Shown: positions 22,288-33,958 of the stretch, piece by piece
Layout of the letters: each line of letters opens with the position of its first letter
How positions within the stretch are numbered: position 1 is the stretch's first letter
DNA from: Pontederia crassipes
Taxonomy: Eukaryota; Streptophyta; Magnoliopsida; Commelinales; Pontederiaceae
NCBI GenBank assembly: GCA_030549335.1
Contig: CM060184.1
Span: 42,993,909-43,057,908 of the forward strand
Direction: 5' to 3'
Length of the DNA: 64,000 nt
Made by a program: the position numbers and the translations under genes
The notes under the pieces: model-generated
Told to the model about the DNA's origin: nothing
The model's input: the letters and a program-made list of their open reading frames with translations, nothing else
Database searches by the model: none

Positions 22288-23190
22288 GGCGGAGGCAGAT
22301 TAAACTTACAGTGAGTTCACATGGCTCTAATAACTTTTAATATTATTAAAATAAATGATAAAATTTGTCATAATTTGTTTCCATTATAATGTATAAAAGT
22401 ATTAATTTTAGTTACTAAAATCATATCGACTTTATATTTAAAGACAAAAAAATGTATGAAAACATGTTTTAAGCATGAAATGATGCATAAAATCAAGATT
22501 AAATGCATGGTCATAAAATTATTAATGATATAAATAATACAAATAAATTACATTTATCATGTAATTATACAAATTATGCTAATTGGGCCTAAATATAATT
22601 ATTAAAGATTTTGTTATATTTTGTTATGAAATATAATAATATTATATAAAAATATAATAAGGAGAAATGTATAATTTAAAAGAGAAATATATTTTTCATG
22701 ATAATTGGTACAATATGCTCCATATATTTATGATGATAATAAAATAAAGTATATTTGTTATCAAATAAAAAGTAAGAAAAATGATGTGTTAGCATATTCA
22801 ATTAATTGGATCATGAAAATATTATCCTAATTATATATTAATGACACTTTTATATATGAAATTATATAATTTCAACTAATTGAGATAAATAATATTTATG
22901 GAATATATTAAAAGTATAATAAGGAGAAATATATAATTTAAGAGATAAATAATATATAGTTAATCTCATATGCATCATATTATAATAAACTAACTTGTAT
23001 TTATTATAAAATCAAATGCAGGAGAAAAAACATCTCATTAGTCGGCTGGAGGATTCGAACTTGCACCTGTGAGCTCAGCTTCAAAACACTCATCCACTGA
23101 GATAAAAACCTAAATTTGAACAAAGAACTACTAAATATATATTTATCCAGTTGGTGCACGTGCACCTAGTGACACCAATCTGCCTCCGTC
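22288..23190. mobile_element. Possible non-autonomous element with 14-bp TIRs
   Basis: GGCGGAGGCAGATT (22288-22301) and AATCTGCCTCCGTC (23177-23190) are inverted copies differing only in one base pair. GGCGGAGSCAG-type ends are common in plant hAT-related elements (family knowledge). The interior is very AT-rich and holds a tRNA-like sequence near the right end. I did not find a convincing 8-bp target duplication. Confidence 0.5.
23036..23109 (-). ncRNA. tRNA-like sequence with A and B boxes (SINE or tRNA relic)
   Basis: On the minus strand TATCTCAGTGGATGAG resembles an RNA polymerase III A box and D arm. AGTTCGAATCC, starting 43 bp downstream, matches the B box (GGTTCGANNCC) at all but one base. 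The spacing is that of a tRNA. The T stem has mismatches and no acceptor stem closes, so this is not a working tRNA; a tRNA-derived SINE promoter or relic is most likely. Confidence 0.45.
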
Positions 23191-23199
23191 AATTCCATA

Positions 23200-23950
23200 C
23201 ATAAACTTTATATTTAAAAAATTAGCTTTAAAATAATATAAATAAGGTTCTACATCCGTCACAACCATGATGGGTTTGTCATAACCGTGAATCTCCAAAT
23301 TTATGGGTGTGACAAAAGCCTATTTTTCTATTGTTTTTGTGTTTTTCGATCACGATCATAGTAGGGTTGTCACGGTTGTACTAGGGCTTCATCATGGGTG
23401 TGACAAAAAGCATATTTTTCATGGGCATGACCCAAAAGTTGACTTTTGTCCATTTTTTCCATTTTGGCCATAGTCATGACAAGAGCATACATGACATGTC
23501 GGCATCTAGAAAATCATATTTCTTCAAAAGTTAAATGTTTTGAGAGAAAATCATTGGGAATTCATACATGCCATCTTTATCAATAATTAAGGACATTTAT
23601 AGGCATTCGAAAAGGATGTGTCATGAATGAAAACATCTAGATCATGACATCACTGAAACTTTAAAGATTTTCCCCTAGTCATCCAAATATATTCCTATTC
23701 ATTCATATTTAAGTCAAACATGTAGATATAAGTATATAAACAATGAACTCTCGATCATAATCCAATTATAAGAACAGGGTGTTCTCTTTCTCCCAATACG
23801 TCAAAATTATTGAGAAAGAAGAGAGGAGTTTAGATCTCCTTTATATAACTTAATTCTAATCTTATGTGTGAAAGCTTACTGTTTTAATATGCTTCACTCA
23901 CTTACAATTGCATGTACGCATGTACATATATAGAGATAGTTAGCTACATA
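23200..23950 (-). mobile_element. Diverged family A LTR fragment
   Basis: TAAGAACAGGGTGTTCT (about 23770) followed by GAGGAGTTTAGATCTCC and TTTATATAA parallels 28240-28330 (AAGAACAATGTGTTCTTG, GAGAGGTTTGAATCCC, TTTATATA). CACGGTTGTGAC-type words occur at 23250-23480, as in other family A copies at 27430-27560 and 49060-49390. The ends are not defined. Confidence 0.5.
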
Positions 23951-23959
23951 TGAGCACTT

Positions 23960-25440
23960 CTAACTCGAACTGCATAGGAATGAGTCTGTAGGACAGCTGC
24001 GTGCCTCCATCTCAGTGACATGCCAAATTTTTCGTTCAACTGCTCCATTTTTGTCATGGAAATGTGCACATGTTAGACGATGGTAACTGCCATGGGTGCC
24101 GAGGTATGAGGTGAGGGAAATGAATTCACCACCTCGATCCGTTTGGAGCGCTTTTAATTTCTTGTTATGTTGGCGCTCAAGTAACAAATGAAACTTGGGA
24201 AAAAGAGTTATTACATCAGATTTGTGCATAAGAGGAAAAATCCAACTAAAATGACTATAATCATCGACAAATACAAGATAATAAAGGTGACCTTCAAATG
24301 ATTTTTGTGGAGTTGGACCCATATATCTGCATAGACCAGCTAGCTGGAGAGGTTCTGTGTTATGATGTGGAGATGGAGGGAGATGAAGTCGAGTAGTTTT
24401 CACCTGGAAGCAGGCAGATCACTTGGTGGAACTACGACTATGGTGGTTGGGCAGGTGGTGGCAGGAAATGTCTTGACGAACAACTTGATCATGTGGATGC
24501 CCAAGTCGTGCATGCCAACCAGATGTTGTAAGACAAATAGTGGGTGGTTTCTGATCTGTTGGCATGCAATATAGACCTTCTTTAGTTTTGCCGCGGAGCA
24601 GAGGTTGGTGTGACGTTTGATCCTTCACAAGAAAACGGTTAGTACATTGGCGCACAGACAAGAGGGACTTTGAGATAGCCGGAATATGCAGGACATTGGA
24701 CCGACGTAAAGACCGAGAAGAGTGAAGGAAAGAGGTACCAACATTTTTTATAGGGAGAAGATTACCGTTGCCAACCTGTACTTGTTCTTGTCCATTGTAC
24801 GGCTCGATTTGGAGTGCCGCAAGGTCACCAGTGTCGGGAAACCAGTTTTGATAATTCTCAACAAGGGAAGGGGATGTAGAAACTGGAGCTTGCTGGTGGG
24901 TCGCCGTATGCACTTGGGAGGTAGCAGATCCTTGATGGTGATAGAGACAGCAATACAGACTGTGGCCAAGCACTCCACAGATGTCATGCCGGCGACATTT
25001 GCAGTAGGGGGAAGTGCAGCTTCTGGGCACATTGTATGTAGATGAATCTCGTGATTATAAAGGATGGACTGGAGCTCCGGGAAAGAGATTGGCATGTTGT
25101 GCGAGGCCAGAGATGCAACTATAGAGTTGTGGTCACTATTCAAGTTGTTGAAGACGATGGCGTTGAAGGAAAATGTGGAGAGAGGATGACCAGCAGTGGC
25201 GAGGATGACCAGAGGATGACTATGCAAGATACTTGGCATGGTGCAGGTAAGAGGATAGGCTGGAATCCCCTTGCTTCAATTTCTGAAGATGCATTTGAAT
25301 TTGCAATAACTTGGTTTCTTCGGGTGCGCTATAGGCATCATTGAGACCCATCCACACAGATCTGGAACTAGTGAGGCCAACAACAAGTGGCTAGGATGTC
25401 CTCAAACAGTGATGAAAGCAACCAACTAATGAGTTGATCT
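23960..25440 (-). mobile_element. Ty1/copia fragment: gag to integrase, degraded
   Basis: On the minus strand the order is gag C-terminal part (25239-24748), with CGVLGHSLYC resembling the zinc knuckle in an alternative frame at about 24960, and a protease-like stretch (FPDTGDLAAL, near 24830). The gag-pre-integrase motif follows (WHARLGHP, about 24490). The integrase core (24403-23960) contains GPTPQKSFEGHLYYLVFVDD, LKALQTDRGGEF and NGAVERK, that is, the D-D-E surroundings. Reverse transcriptase and RNase H are absent: the element stops within the integrase at about 23960. Three frames are needed, so it is inactive. No LTRs of its own were found. Confidence 0.85.
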
Positions 25441-25448
25441 CAACGTCG

Positions 25449-26172
25449 GAGTAAATTACACGATTAGTCCCCCAACTTCAATTTGTAAGTAGAACGTCTA
25501 TCAATTTTAATTTTCTTACACGATTAATCCTCTTGATCGGTGATAGTAGATTTTCCGATTTCGCTTACGTGACCATCATGTTTAGTTTTCTCTCACATCC
25601 ACATGATGTAAAAAATAATAAAATAATATTAATATATAATAATATAATATAAAAAACAAAAAAGCCAGCATGGTCGCCGGCGCAAGCGAAGGGGGCCGAC
25701 GCCCCTCTTTCTTCTCTCGCCGGGACCATGCGAAAAAGGGGGTCTGGCGCCCCCCTTTCTCCCTCGCTGGCCACGAGTTCTCTCACCGGCGCGAGAGAAC
25801 CCACGTTGCCCCCCTCGAGAACTCATCCAGAGGGGGACCAACGCCCCCCTTTCCTCTCTCTCACGCCGGCGAGCTCATGCGGGAGACAGAGGAGGGGGGG
25901 CGATGGCCCCCTTCTGGTCGAGCTCGACCAAAGGGAGGCCATCGCCCCGTCCCTCTCTCTCCCACGCCGGCGCGAGAGCGTTCCTCTTGCGCGCGTAGGT
26001 GAGAGAAGAAAGGGGGACGTCGGCCCCCTTCTGTTGACATCGGCGATTTCGATCAGGCCATTTTTTATTTTTAATATTATTTTATTATTTTTTACGTGAC
26101 GTGAATGTGAGAGAAAACTTCACATGGCGGCCACGAAGCGAAACAGCCGGAAAACTCACTATCACCGACCAT
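25449..26172. mobile_element. Second long-TIR element with GC-rich core
   Basis: The left arm begins GAGTAAATTACACGATTAG. From GATCGGTGATAGTAGATTTT inward it pairs with the reverse complement of the right arm (GGTCGGTGATAGTGAGTTTT), both then running through TTTTCTCTCACAT and AAAAAATAATAAAATAATAT. The outer 80-90 bp of the left arm have no partner on the right, so the right end is truncated. The core (25670-26040) holds alternating GGGGGC/GCCCCC units like those in 14345-14640, with no gene fragment recognised. Confidence 0.65.
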
Positions 26173-26324
26173 GTTTTCCTTATTATTTTTTGCTTTTCTT
26201 CTTCCTTAAGTGTCATCCTTTCATATGGAGAAAAAAGATTAAAAAAAGAGATTAGAATCTTATATAGAAGAGATATAAAGGATTTAAGATCAAAAGATCA
26301 CAACGTTCTTTATTTGAAATTAGG

Positions 26325-28486
26325 TGTAACACCCCAAAAATCCACCCTAAAAACTAGAGGGCAATTAGGTCATTTCAATAGTATTAGCCCGTTCGTAATC
26401 ACAATAATATGATTAAACAATAATGCAGTGGAAACTAATCTTTATTTAAAATAAGATAAAATCATCATATGTTTTGCGAAAGACTTTAAATTAAAACATC
26501 CTTAAAACTAATGTCATAGAACATAATAAAAACATCATTCATATTCATATCTAGAACAGACTGTAGTGACTCATGACTCCATCTGTTCTTATGCCATGTA
26601 CAACTTCACCATCATGAGTTAATCAACCATCCATCCAAGCATATCAATTACCTGCACGGATTCATGGTGCAGAGTTTCTCAGTTAGAATATGTAAAGACC
26701 ATGCAGTGTATATGATGCATTATATGCAGGATACTACATGACATATGTATATGAAAATTTCATAATAAAAAGAAACATATATGCATGCCATGTCATAGTC
26801 ATAAAATATACATGTCATTGGTTCATATCATAAGGACATCAGTAACAGTAACGAAATCGACATGTAAATATTTTCATCAATTCATCGGTTAGTCAGTACA
26901 ATAAGCATACCAAGTGACTAGCATTTGTCCTTACCTTGCTTCGGTACCCTTTGGATCCCACTTTTGTAGTCATCAGTCCTTTCAGTTCAGTCAGTTCAAT
27001 CTTTAATGTTGACAGTAACTGAAGAATCAAGTCGTTGCCCTCCAATAAGTTAACTAGGCCTTAGAGCCGAAGCTCTGTCACCAAAAGGTGAATGGGAATA
27101 TATATACCGTTGCCGCTAAGATACAGTTATTCCCCTAAAAAATGCTAACTTCAACGTCCAGGGCACAATAATTTTTTGAAAGAAACTCTAACAGAATGGA
27201 GTATGACACAGTATTTCCTGCCATCAGTTTGAGGGGCGACAAGTATCGGTATCCTTCAATTCGGTTCATTATTATCACAATCAACAAAATAGTTTATGCC
27301 GTTCAATCTTCATATTTTAACCTAGTTACGGATGTTCGTGCATTTCGTGTATCTAGTTTCATATATAATCTTCAATCAATAATGCATAATAGTAAATATC
27401 TTAAAATAACTTAAATATCACTAAATTCATTTTTTGGACTGTCATGGCCGTGGTTGGATCGGTCAGGAATGTGATAGAACTTAGTCTTTTCACCGATATC
27501 TATCACGGTCGTGACCGACATGGTCATGCCCGTGACTGACATGTCACGACTGTGACAATATATCTCACGGGCCTGACAGAACGGCGTCCCTTGAACATTT
27601 CCATCTCTTCTGTCATAGGCATTTCGGTCGTGCCAGCGTCTTGGAAGTCCAATCTTTCACTCGAAAATCTCGATTTTTTAGATTAAAACTCCAATAAAAA
27701 TAATTTAAAACATCATAAATATTTCAAGTATGATCTTTTAACATATGTGTATCATAGAATACATTAAAACCTGCAATTTTTATTCATTAACAAGATTTAA
27801 GGCTTTTTCCCACAAATTCATATAACTAACAAAATCTACTCTCTACATAGTATTCGGGCAGCATACGCTAAAATATTAATAACTTAATTTTTTGTTGTTC
27901 TTTTTCAAATGATTCTAATTTTCACATAAAGATAACACCAACCTTTAACTTGTGAATAAACTTCAAAACCTAATTTAGTATTTTTAATTTATGATAATTT
28001 TTACAATTTCATTTCTCTATTACTTGAGACAACATGATAGCAACCGATGTTTGGATTATAAATATTTTTATATTTCAAATTGGATGAAACAAATTTCTCT
28101 GAAAATTTGACTTCGAGAGTTATCCATCCATATATTATTTGTAATTTTTGGATAAGTAAAATCTACCCAAATAATTATTACAAAATAGTCACGAATTTAA
28201 TAAATTATGTAACTTTAATAATGCAACCCTCAAATAAGATTCCTATTAAGAACAATGTGTTCTTGAAACTCTTAATCCAATCAAAACATCATCATTAAGA
28301 GGGAGAGAGAGGTTTGAATCCCATTTATATACATTTCTTTCATATCCTCCTCCTTTTTTTCTTCTTCTAGATTCTTGGTGGAGAAAAAGAGGTTAATAAG
28401 GGATTTAGATCTCTTATATATGGGTACTTAAGAGTATTTAGCCTAGATTAACTATTAAGCCCAATTAGAAAATTTGTGATATTACA
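26325..28486 (-). mobile_element. Family A solo LTR with target duplication
   Basis: On the plus strand it starts TGTAACACCCC and ends GATATTACA, the inverted LTR termini. The flanks TTAGG (26320-26324) and TTAAG (28487-28491) match at 4 of 5. A minus-strand TATA box at 28324-28331 lies about 155 bp from the 5' end. CACGGTCGTGAC words fill 27430-27560. The length (2162 bp) is similar to that of the split copy at 2655-8279. No internal domain, so a solo LTR. Confidence 0.8.
28324..28331 (-). promoter_or_regulatory. TATA box of the family A solo LTR
   Basis: The minus strand reads TATATAAATGGG, equivalent to the box at 8049-8056. Confidence 0.5.
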
Positions 28487-28499
28487 TTAAGTTTGTTGC

Positions 28500-28503
<4 letters not shown>

Positions 28504-28560
<57 letters not shown>
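28504..28560. repeat. (AT)n microsatellite, about 28 units
   Basis: Pure AT repeat just outside the family A solo LTR. It is the source of the Ile-Tyr open frame on the minus strand. Confidence 0.95.
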
Positions 28561-28563
<3 letters not shown>

Positions 28564-29232
28564 GATGCCCTTTGCAACCTGCAGAATTTTACAACTAAAT
28601 TGTTGATGTCGTATTGTCCCACTTCCAATTGAAGCGGTGGAAAAATAATATAATTGGAAAGAGAAATATGGGGCAAAAGCATCCTGGCTTGGCCGCATTT
28701 AGCTAGAATAATAAATGTGGATCAATAAAATAATATCACATATATCCTATGAAGCAGAACACCAGAATAATGAACATGAAGAAAAAAAAAAGAATAATCT
28801 TGCCCTGTTCCAAAGGCATCATTTAGCTACAAGAATAAATTAAAAGAAAATTATATGTGCTGATACTGTGAGCGTCATGCATTCTGTCCTCCCCCGGAAT
28901 AATAAAAAAAGTTTTGTATGCATTATTGGCATCTTAATTTTGACCTCTTCCTACGGTTCTTTGGACAATATAATATTGTCTCAATCCATAGAGATCGCGG
29001 ACAAGAACTGACATTTTTTTTCTCTAGCTTTGGATTGTTAATTGCAAGAAGAAATTAGCTATCATTTGATTAATTCCTAGAACTAAAATATGTCCTTCCT
29101 GCCAAAGCAAGTATTTCCACGCATGTTGCAGGCTCATTTTCATTATGAATCAACTAAGCCGGCACGGTGATTTGATTTTTGTTTGATTTATTCTAGTTCT
29201 AGTTCTAGTTCATGATGGATGTCGCCAGTTGC
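28561..29232. other. AT-rich flank, no gene
   Basis: No open frame or repeat of note; this looks like older unique sequence between two insertions. Confidence 0.5.
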
Positions 29233-30582
29233 CACTATAAGAAAATTGTCATTTTCCGATGGACAATTTCCGACGGTTTGAAATCCGTCGTAATTTGCGA
29301 CGAATTTTACGACGGTTCATTTTGCGATGGATTTTTTGACGGTTACGACCGTCGAAAATGAAAATAATAAATTATATAATTTGTTATATTATTATTTTAT
29401 TTTTTGACGGTTAGGAACATCGATATTTCCGACGGATATCCATCCGTCATAATTTGCGACGGATTTTCCAACCGTTACGATCGTCGGAAAGGAAAATAAT
29501 AAATTATATAATTTGTTATATTATTATTTAATTTTTCGACGATTAGGAATGTCGATATTTCCAAAGGATACCTTCCGTCGCAAAATCCGCCGGAATTTCT
29601 GACGGTCGTAACCATCTCAATTAATATATAATAATATCATATATGAGTATTTTATTAATATAACTAGCGACGGCCCAAACCATCGCAATTACCGACGGTT
29701 TATTACCGACGGTTCAAACCGTCGGTAAAATAAAAAATAAATATTATATATAACTAAATATATTTTCGACGGTCACAACCGTCGATAACTTTAAAAATAA
29801 TTAATATTTATGTTTTCGACGGCCGAAACCGTCGGTAATTAAAATTTTGTTATCCCGCTTTTTTTCCTTTTCCTCTTATATATAATTCCTCTCTCGCTCC
29901 TCTCTCTCACTCTCCCTCCTCTCCTCTCTCTCTCCCTCTCCCTCTCCCTCTCCCGGCCCGCACCGGAAGATCTCCCGCACTACACCGGACGCCGGCGACC
30001 CTCTCCTGCACCGCACCAGGCGCAGACGTCTCTCTCTCTTTCTCTCTCCGGCCTGAGGCCGCTGGAGGCCGGATCCGACCCCGAGAGGCCGGATCGGCCG
30101 CCTGGCGGCCGCATCCAGCCCATCCTGCCGAGGGCGGCTCCGGCCGCTAATTTTTTTTATATTTAAAAAATTCTTTACGACGGTTGCGATCATCGAAAGA
30201 TCGACGGTTGCGACGGCCGTCGAAAGTTTCGACAGTTGCGGCCGTCGAAAACTTTCGACGGTTCGAACCGCCGGCCTTTTCCGGCGGTTGCAACCATCGA
30301 AAACTTTGACGGTTAACTTTCAGACAGTTCGAACCGCCAGTCTTTTCCGGCGGTTGCAATCGTCGAAAACTTTTTTCCGATGGTTCTGACCGTCCATTTT
30401 TCTGGCGAATTTTTTTCGACCGTCGCAAATCGATTTGCGACGAGCGTTTTTTCGATGGATCGATTCCGACTGAAAAACCGTCGATAATTGCGTTACCGAC
30501 GATTTTCGAGCTGATTACCGTACACTACTAGAAAAATGTTGATTACCAACGACCATGGGTAATCAACATTTTTCTAGTAGTG
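29233..30582. mobile_element. CACTA-type non-autonomous transposon
   Basis: The left end CACTATAAGAAAATTGT and the reverse complement of the right end (CACTACTAGAAAAATGT) are similar CACTA termini. The 3-bp flanks are TGC and TAC (2 of 3). Both subterminal regions are packed with CGACGGTT.. / AACCGTCG words in both directions (29265-29830 and 30165-30500), the usual transposase-binding repeats of this superfamily. At 1.35 kb there is no transposase. The centre has a TATA-like box, a long CT tract and a GC-rich block. Confidence 0.75.
29876..30140 (+). promoter_or_regulatory. Promoter-like GC core inside the CACTA element
   Basis: CTTATATATAATTCC is followed by a roughly 70-bp CT-rich tract (TCTCTCCCTCTCCC) and then GC-rich sequence with two CACCGGA words. 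This is the layout of a plant core promoter with a pyrimidine-rich leader. It is flanked on both sides by AT-rich CGACGG repeats, so it is probably captured DNA. The open frame on the minus strand (29876-30193) is low complexity. Confidence 0.4.
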
Positions 30583-30588
30583 TACGGT
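30517..30588. repeat. Perfect palindrome, 31-bp arms and 10-nt loop
   Basis: The 30 bases from CCGTACACTACTAG at 30518 to GATTACC at 30547 are exactly reverse-complementary to 30558-30587, and the pair 30517/30588 extends this by one. The loop is AACGACCATG. The arms contain CACTA...TAGTG, so this is a complete miniature CACTA end facing its own copy. Confidence 0.95.
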
Positions 30589-31226
30589 CGAGTACTCGAA
30601 CTTGTTTGATCTTAATGTTGTTACGTATCTTTACATACATAAAACATGCAGCCTCATTAATATCCCTTTTTTTTAATATTTCTATTTCATCTCTTTATTT
30701 GGTCACTTTTTTACTCTTTTTATTTCATATTTTTTCAGTACCCTTCTATTCATCTATTATTTTTTTAAAAATGCTATAAAATTATAGTCCAAATAACTTT
30801 TGCTAACGAAATTGGAAAGATTCAAGTATTCTTATGATGAAATTATAAGTATGGAATAGATTAATAAAATACCTAATTGTGTGATACAATCTTAGTTGTA
30901 GTAAACATAAAATTTTATAATTTTAATGAAAAGTTCAAATTTCATCCGATTAGAAATCTCTTAAATATATTAAATTTCATTAAAGAGTTCGTGTCTAGAG
31001 AAAATGTTTATTACTGTATTCAATTAAACAATATTTAGGTTTTTTTACTTTCTAAGTGTTTTAGGTGCATTTATTTGAAGTTGACTTGAACAATGAACAC
31101 ACCCAAGGATGACAAAATCCAATTAATTTTAAAAGAAACGACAAGATTCCACCTTAGTTAATTTTGAATATTATTAGATGAAGTTAGTGATCAGCAAAAA
31201 AAAGTGGATACGTAACCTTTCCAACG
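30589..31226. other. AT-rich interval, no gene
   Basis: Only short low-complexity frames; nothing recognised. Confidence 0.5.
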
Positions 31227-33958
31227 TTTTTTCTTTTTTTTTCAAAAGAAATTACACTTATCCATTGATATAACGACAAGAGTCCAAATACAAAAATCGG
31301 AGGATCTCCCTATGACGATTGTCCTCTCAAAAAACGTCATCACATATGTGCAGACCAAAATTAGCAAAGTAATAGACAACATGATTTGTAGTCCTATAAC
31401 AGTGTTGAACAATATAGTTATCAAAAGTAGACAGTAGGGAGCGAATGTCTCTCACATGCGCCAAGGAGAGCTAGAGATCCACTCAAGATACGGCGCACAA
31501 GTGCTTTCGAGCCAGTTTCAACAACGAGCCTCCAAATGCCTAGCTGAGCGGCCTTCCTGATACCCTCAAGTATACTTCATGCTTCAAGATCCAAAGTGTG
31601 TGCCCTAGCCTACAAAGAGCACCTGCAGCCACATAAGAGATGTCATGAGAACGGATAATAAACCCTCCCCCCCCCCCCCCCCCCCCCCCCCCTCCCATTC
31701 TCATAGATACCGGTGAAAAAGGCAATTGTATTCACTTTCATCCACCCCTTATATGGGACTCCCACCAGTCCAAAGATTGGCCTTGGGGACGAAGTGCCTC
31801 GGGTACTTAGCGGCTAGCATATTCATTGAAGTTAGCTAATACTTTCTACTAGATCAACATTGCAGTTGCCCTCTTGGAGTGAAAGAAAGCATCATTCCTA
31901 GTAGACCAAATGCCCCAAAAATAAAAAGGCCAAAAGAGATAAGTGTAGTTTTGAACTAGGACTTAGACCTAACCCCTCATCTAACCAAGACCCGGACTAG
32001 TTCAAAGCTAAATTTAGGTCATATTGTACCATGGCCCAAAACTATAGAGAGAAAGAGCATAAGAAGAAAAGATGGTTGACAGTTTCCGTATAGCATCCAC
32101 ATAACTTACAAAAGGTATTAATAGAAGGATTGTACCGCATGATAGTATCAGACGTAGGTAGGAGTTTATGAGTGTATATCCATGGGAAGACAGATTTTTG
32201 GGGCAGTTTGGATATGCCAAAGGGTGCTCCAAGATGGTCGTCCAAGCAGCGCAGTTGGTAAAGAGCTGCTAATCATGAATCTATACGCAGATCTAGCTTT
32301 TACAATACCCTGGGTATCCATTCACCATAGCCACGTACATCACAAGCATTAAGAGGCAAATAAATTGATAGGATGCAGTTGATGAGATCACAACCAAACA
32401 TTTCAGCAAGCAAAACCACATTCCAACAATTACCAAAGATAAGATCACTAACCATCGTAGAATCATTAATAAGGTTAACATTGACATATGTAGGCCACTA
32501 GGCAAGGAGAATGGGAAGAAGCCAAGGATCAAGAGCAATAGATGTGCCCTTACAGCCCTCAATTTGTTTAAGTAACTCAATACTAATCCTCTCAAGTACC
32601 ATGATAATAGCCTTCCAATTCCAAGCGATGGGACTAGAAAGATTAGGGAGAAGCCAGGGATGGATTCTACTATATTTATTTGTTACTAACTTTACTCATA
32701 CAGTATTCTTATTGTTTAACAAGTCAAGAGTTCTCTTGGCAACTAATGATGTTCTAATATGCCTTAAGACCTTAATGCCCATGCCACCATTTCGCTTAGG
32801 CAACTAGGTGATCATCGATGCACCCCACGCCTGCCCCCACCTACGTCCCAAAAGAAGGATCTGTTATGTTTCTCCATGGCATCCAAAATTCCATTAGCCA
32901 AGTAAGATGAACCGAGTGCGTGAATAGGAACAAAGGTAAAAATAGAATTTATGAGCATAGCCTTACTAGCCTGATTTATAAGTAGCTGCTTCCAACCAGT
33001 GATCCTTTTGGTAGCCTTGTCCATTACCACATCTTGAAGTTGTGTGGAAATGTATTTATAAGAATTTTGTACTCCTAGGTAAGTGAAGGAGAAAGTGCCC
33101 ATTCTAAAGTTCAAAACATTTTGTATGGATTGCTTTTTATATGTAATCATCTTAGATAGAAAGTTAATTTTGTCTTATAATAGTTCACTCTCTAGTTTGT
33201 CAGACTTATAATTCTTAAAAAATTTCTTTAAGGGCAATACAATTTGGTTTAGTGTTCGCAATGAAAATAAGAAGGTCATCTTTAACATTAAATGACTTAT
33301 CATGGAAGAAATCACTACTCACATGATGATTTATCATGGAAGTAAACACGTGAGACACAAGGATGAATAGGTAAGGAGATATAGGATCTTCTTGACTAAG
33401 CTCCTTAAAGCTATGGAAAGATGAAGACTCGGTACCATTAATATTACAATAGAAAATAGGAGACTTAAGGTGAGTTAGGATCTAAAAGATGAAGAAAAGG
33501 GAAATTCCATCTTAATCGTGATATTTTCAACGGCAAGCGAAGAGATCCTATCAAAGGCTTTTTCCATATCAATCTTGAATATCAATGACTTCTTAGTACC
33601 CCTAGCAATAGAGTGAGTAATCTCCTGACCTACCATTATGTTGTCTTGAATTGACCTATGTAGAACAAATGCTGACTATGAATGGTCAATAAGGCTGTCA
33701 AGTGTAGGTTTAGTTTTTGGGTAAGGAATTTTTTTCTTACCCTATAAAGAACATTGCATAGGGATATAAGCATATAATTAGTGATTCTAAAGGGTGGTCT
33801 TTCTTGGGGATAAAAAATAGAGAGGTTTTGGCCCACTCAGTAAGAATAATGTGGGTGCTAAAAATAATCCTAATTTGGTTACATATGTCCTTTCCAATAA
33901 TGTCCTAGTAATTTTAATAATTCTTGTAGATCTCAATAGCAAATCCATCTGACCCGGG
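31227..33958 (-). mobile_element. LINE, 3' half (reverse transcriptase, RNase H), minus
   Basis: Reading down the minus strand from 33958: SDGFAIEIYKNY is the reverse transcriptase entry motif. EWAKTSLFFIPK follows near 33800, and a palm stretch with EKAFDRIS lies near 33560. The thumb-like FTYLGVQNS and ITGWKQLLINQASKAMLIN (33150-32812) come next, then FYFWGIWSTRNDAFF (about 31880-31930) and an RNase H-like region with FIIRSHDISYVAAGAL (about 31600-31660). Frames are broken many times. An A-rich tail on the coding strand at 31227-31242 marks the 3' end. The element continues at 40375, beyond a nested retroelement. Confidence 0.8.
31667..31692. repeat. Run of 26 C inside LINE RNase H region
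   Basis: On the LINE coding strand it is a G run in a short Gly-rich loop just before FIIRSH, extended far beyond the normal few glycine codons. Confidence 0.9.

Noticed and set aside
25565..26099. Frames on both strands with Arg/Gly/Pro-rich products (70-123 codons)
   Set aside because: Arise from the GC-rich hairpin units of a long-TIR element.
28465..28698. Minus-strand frame with a long Ile-Tyr run
   Set aside because: Translation of the (AT)n microsatellite.
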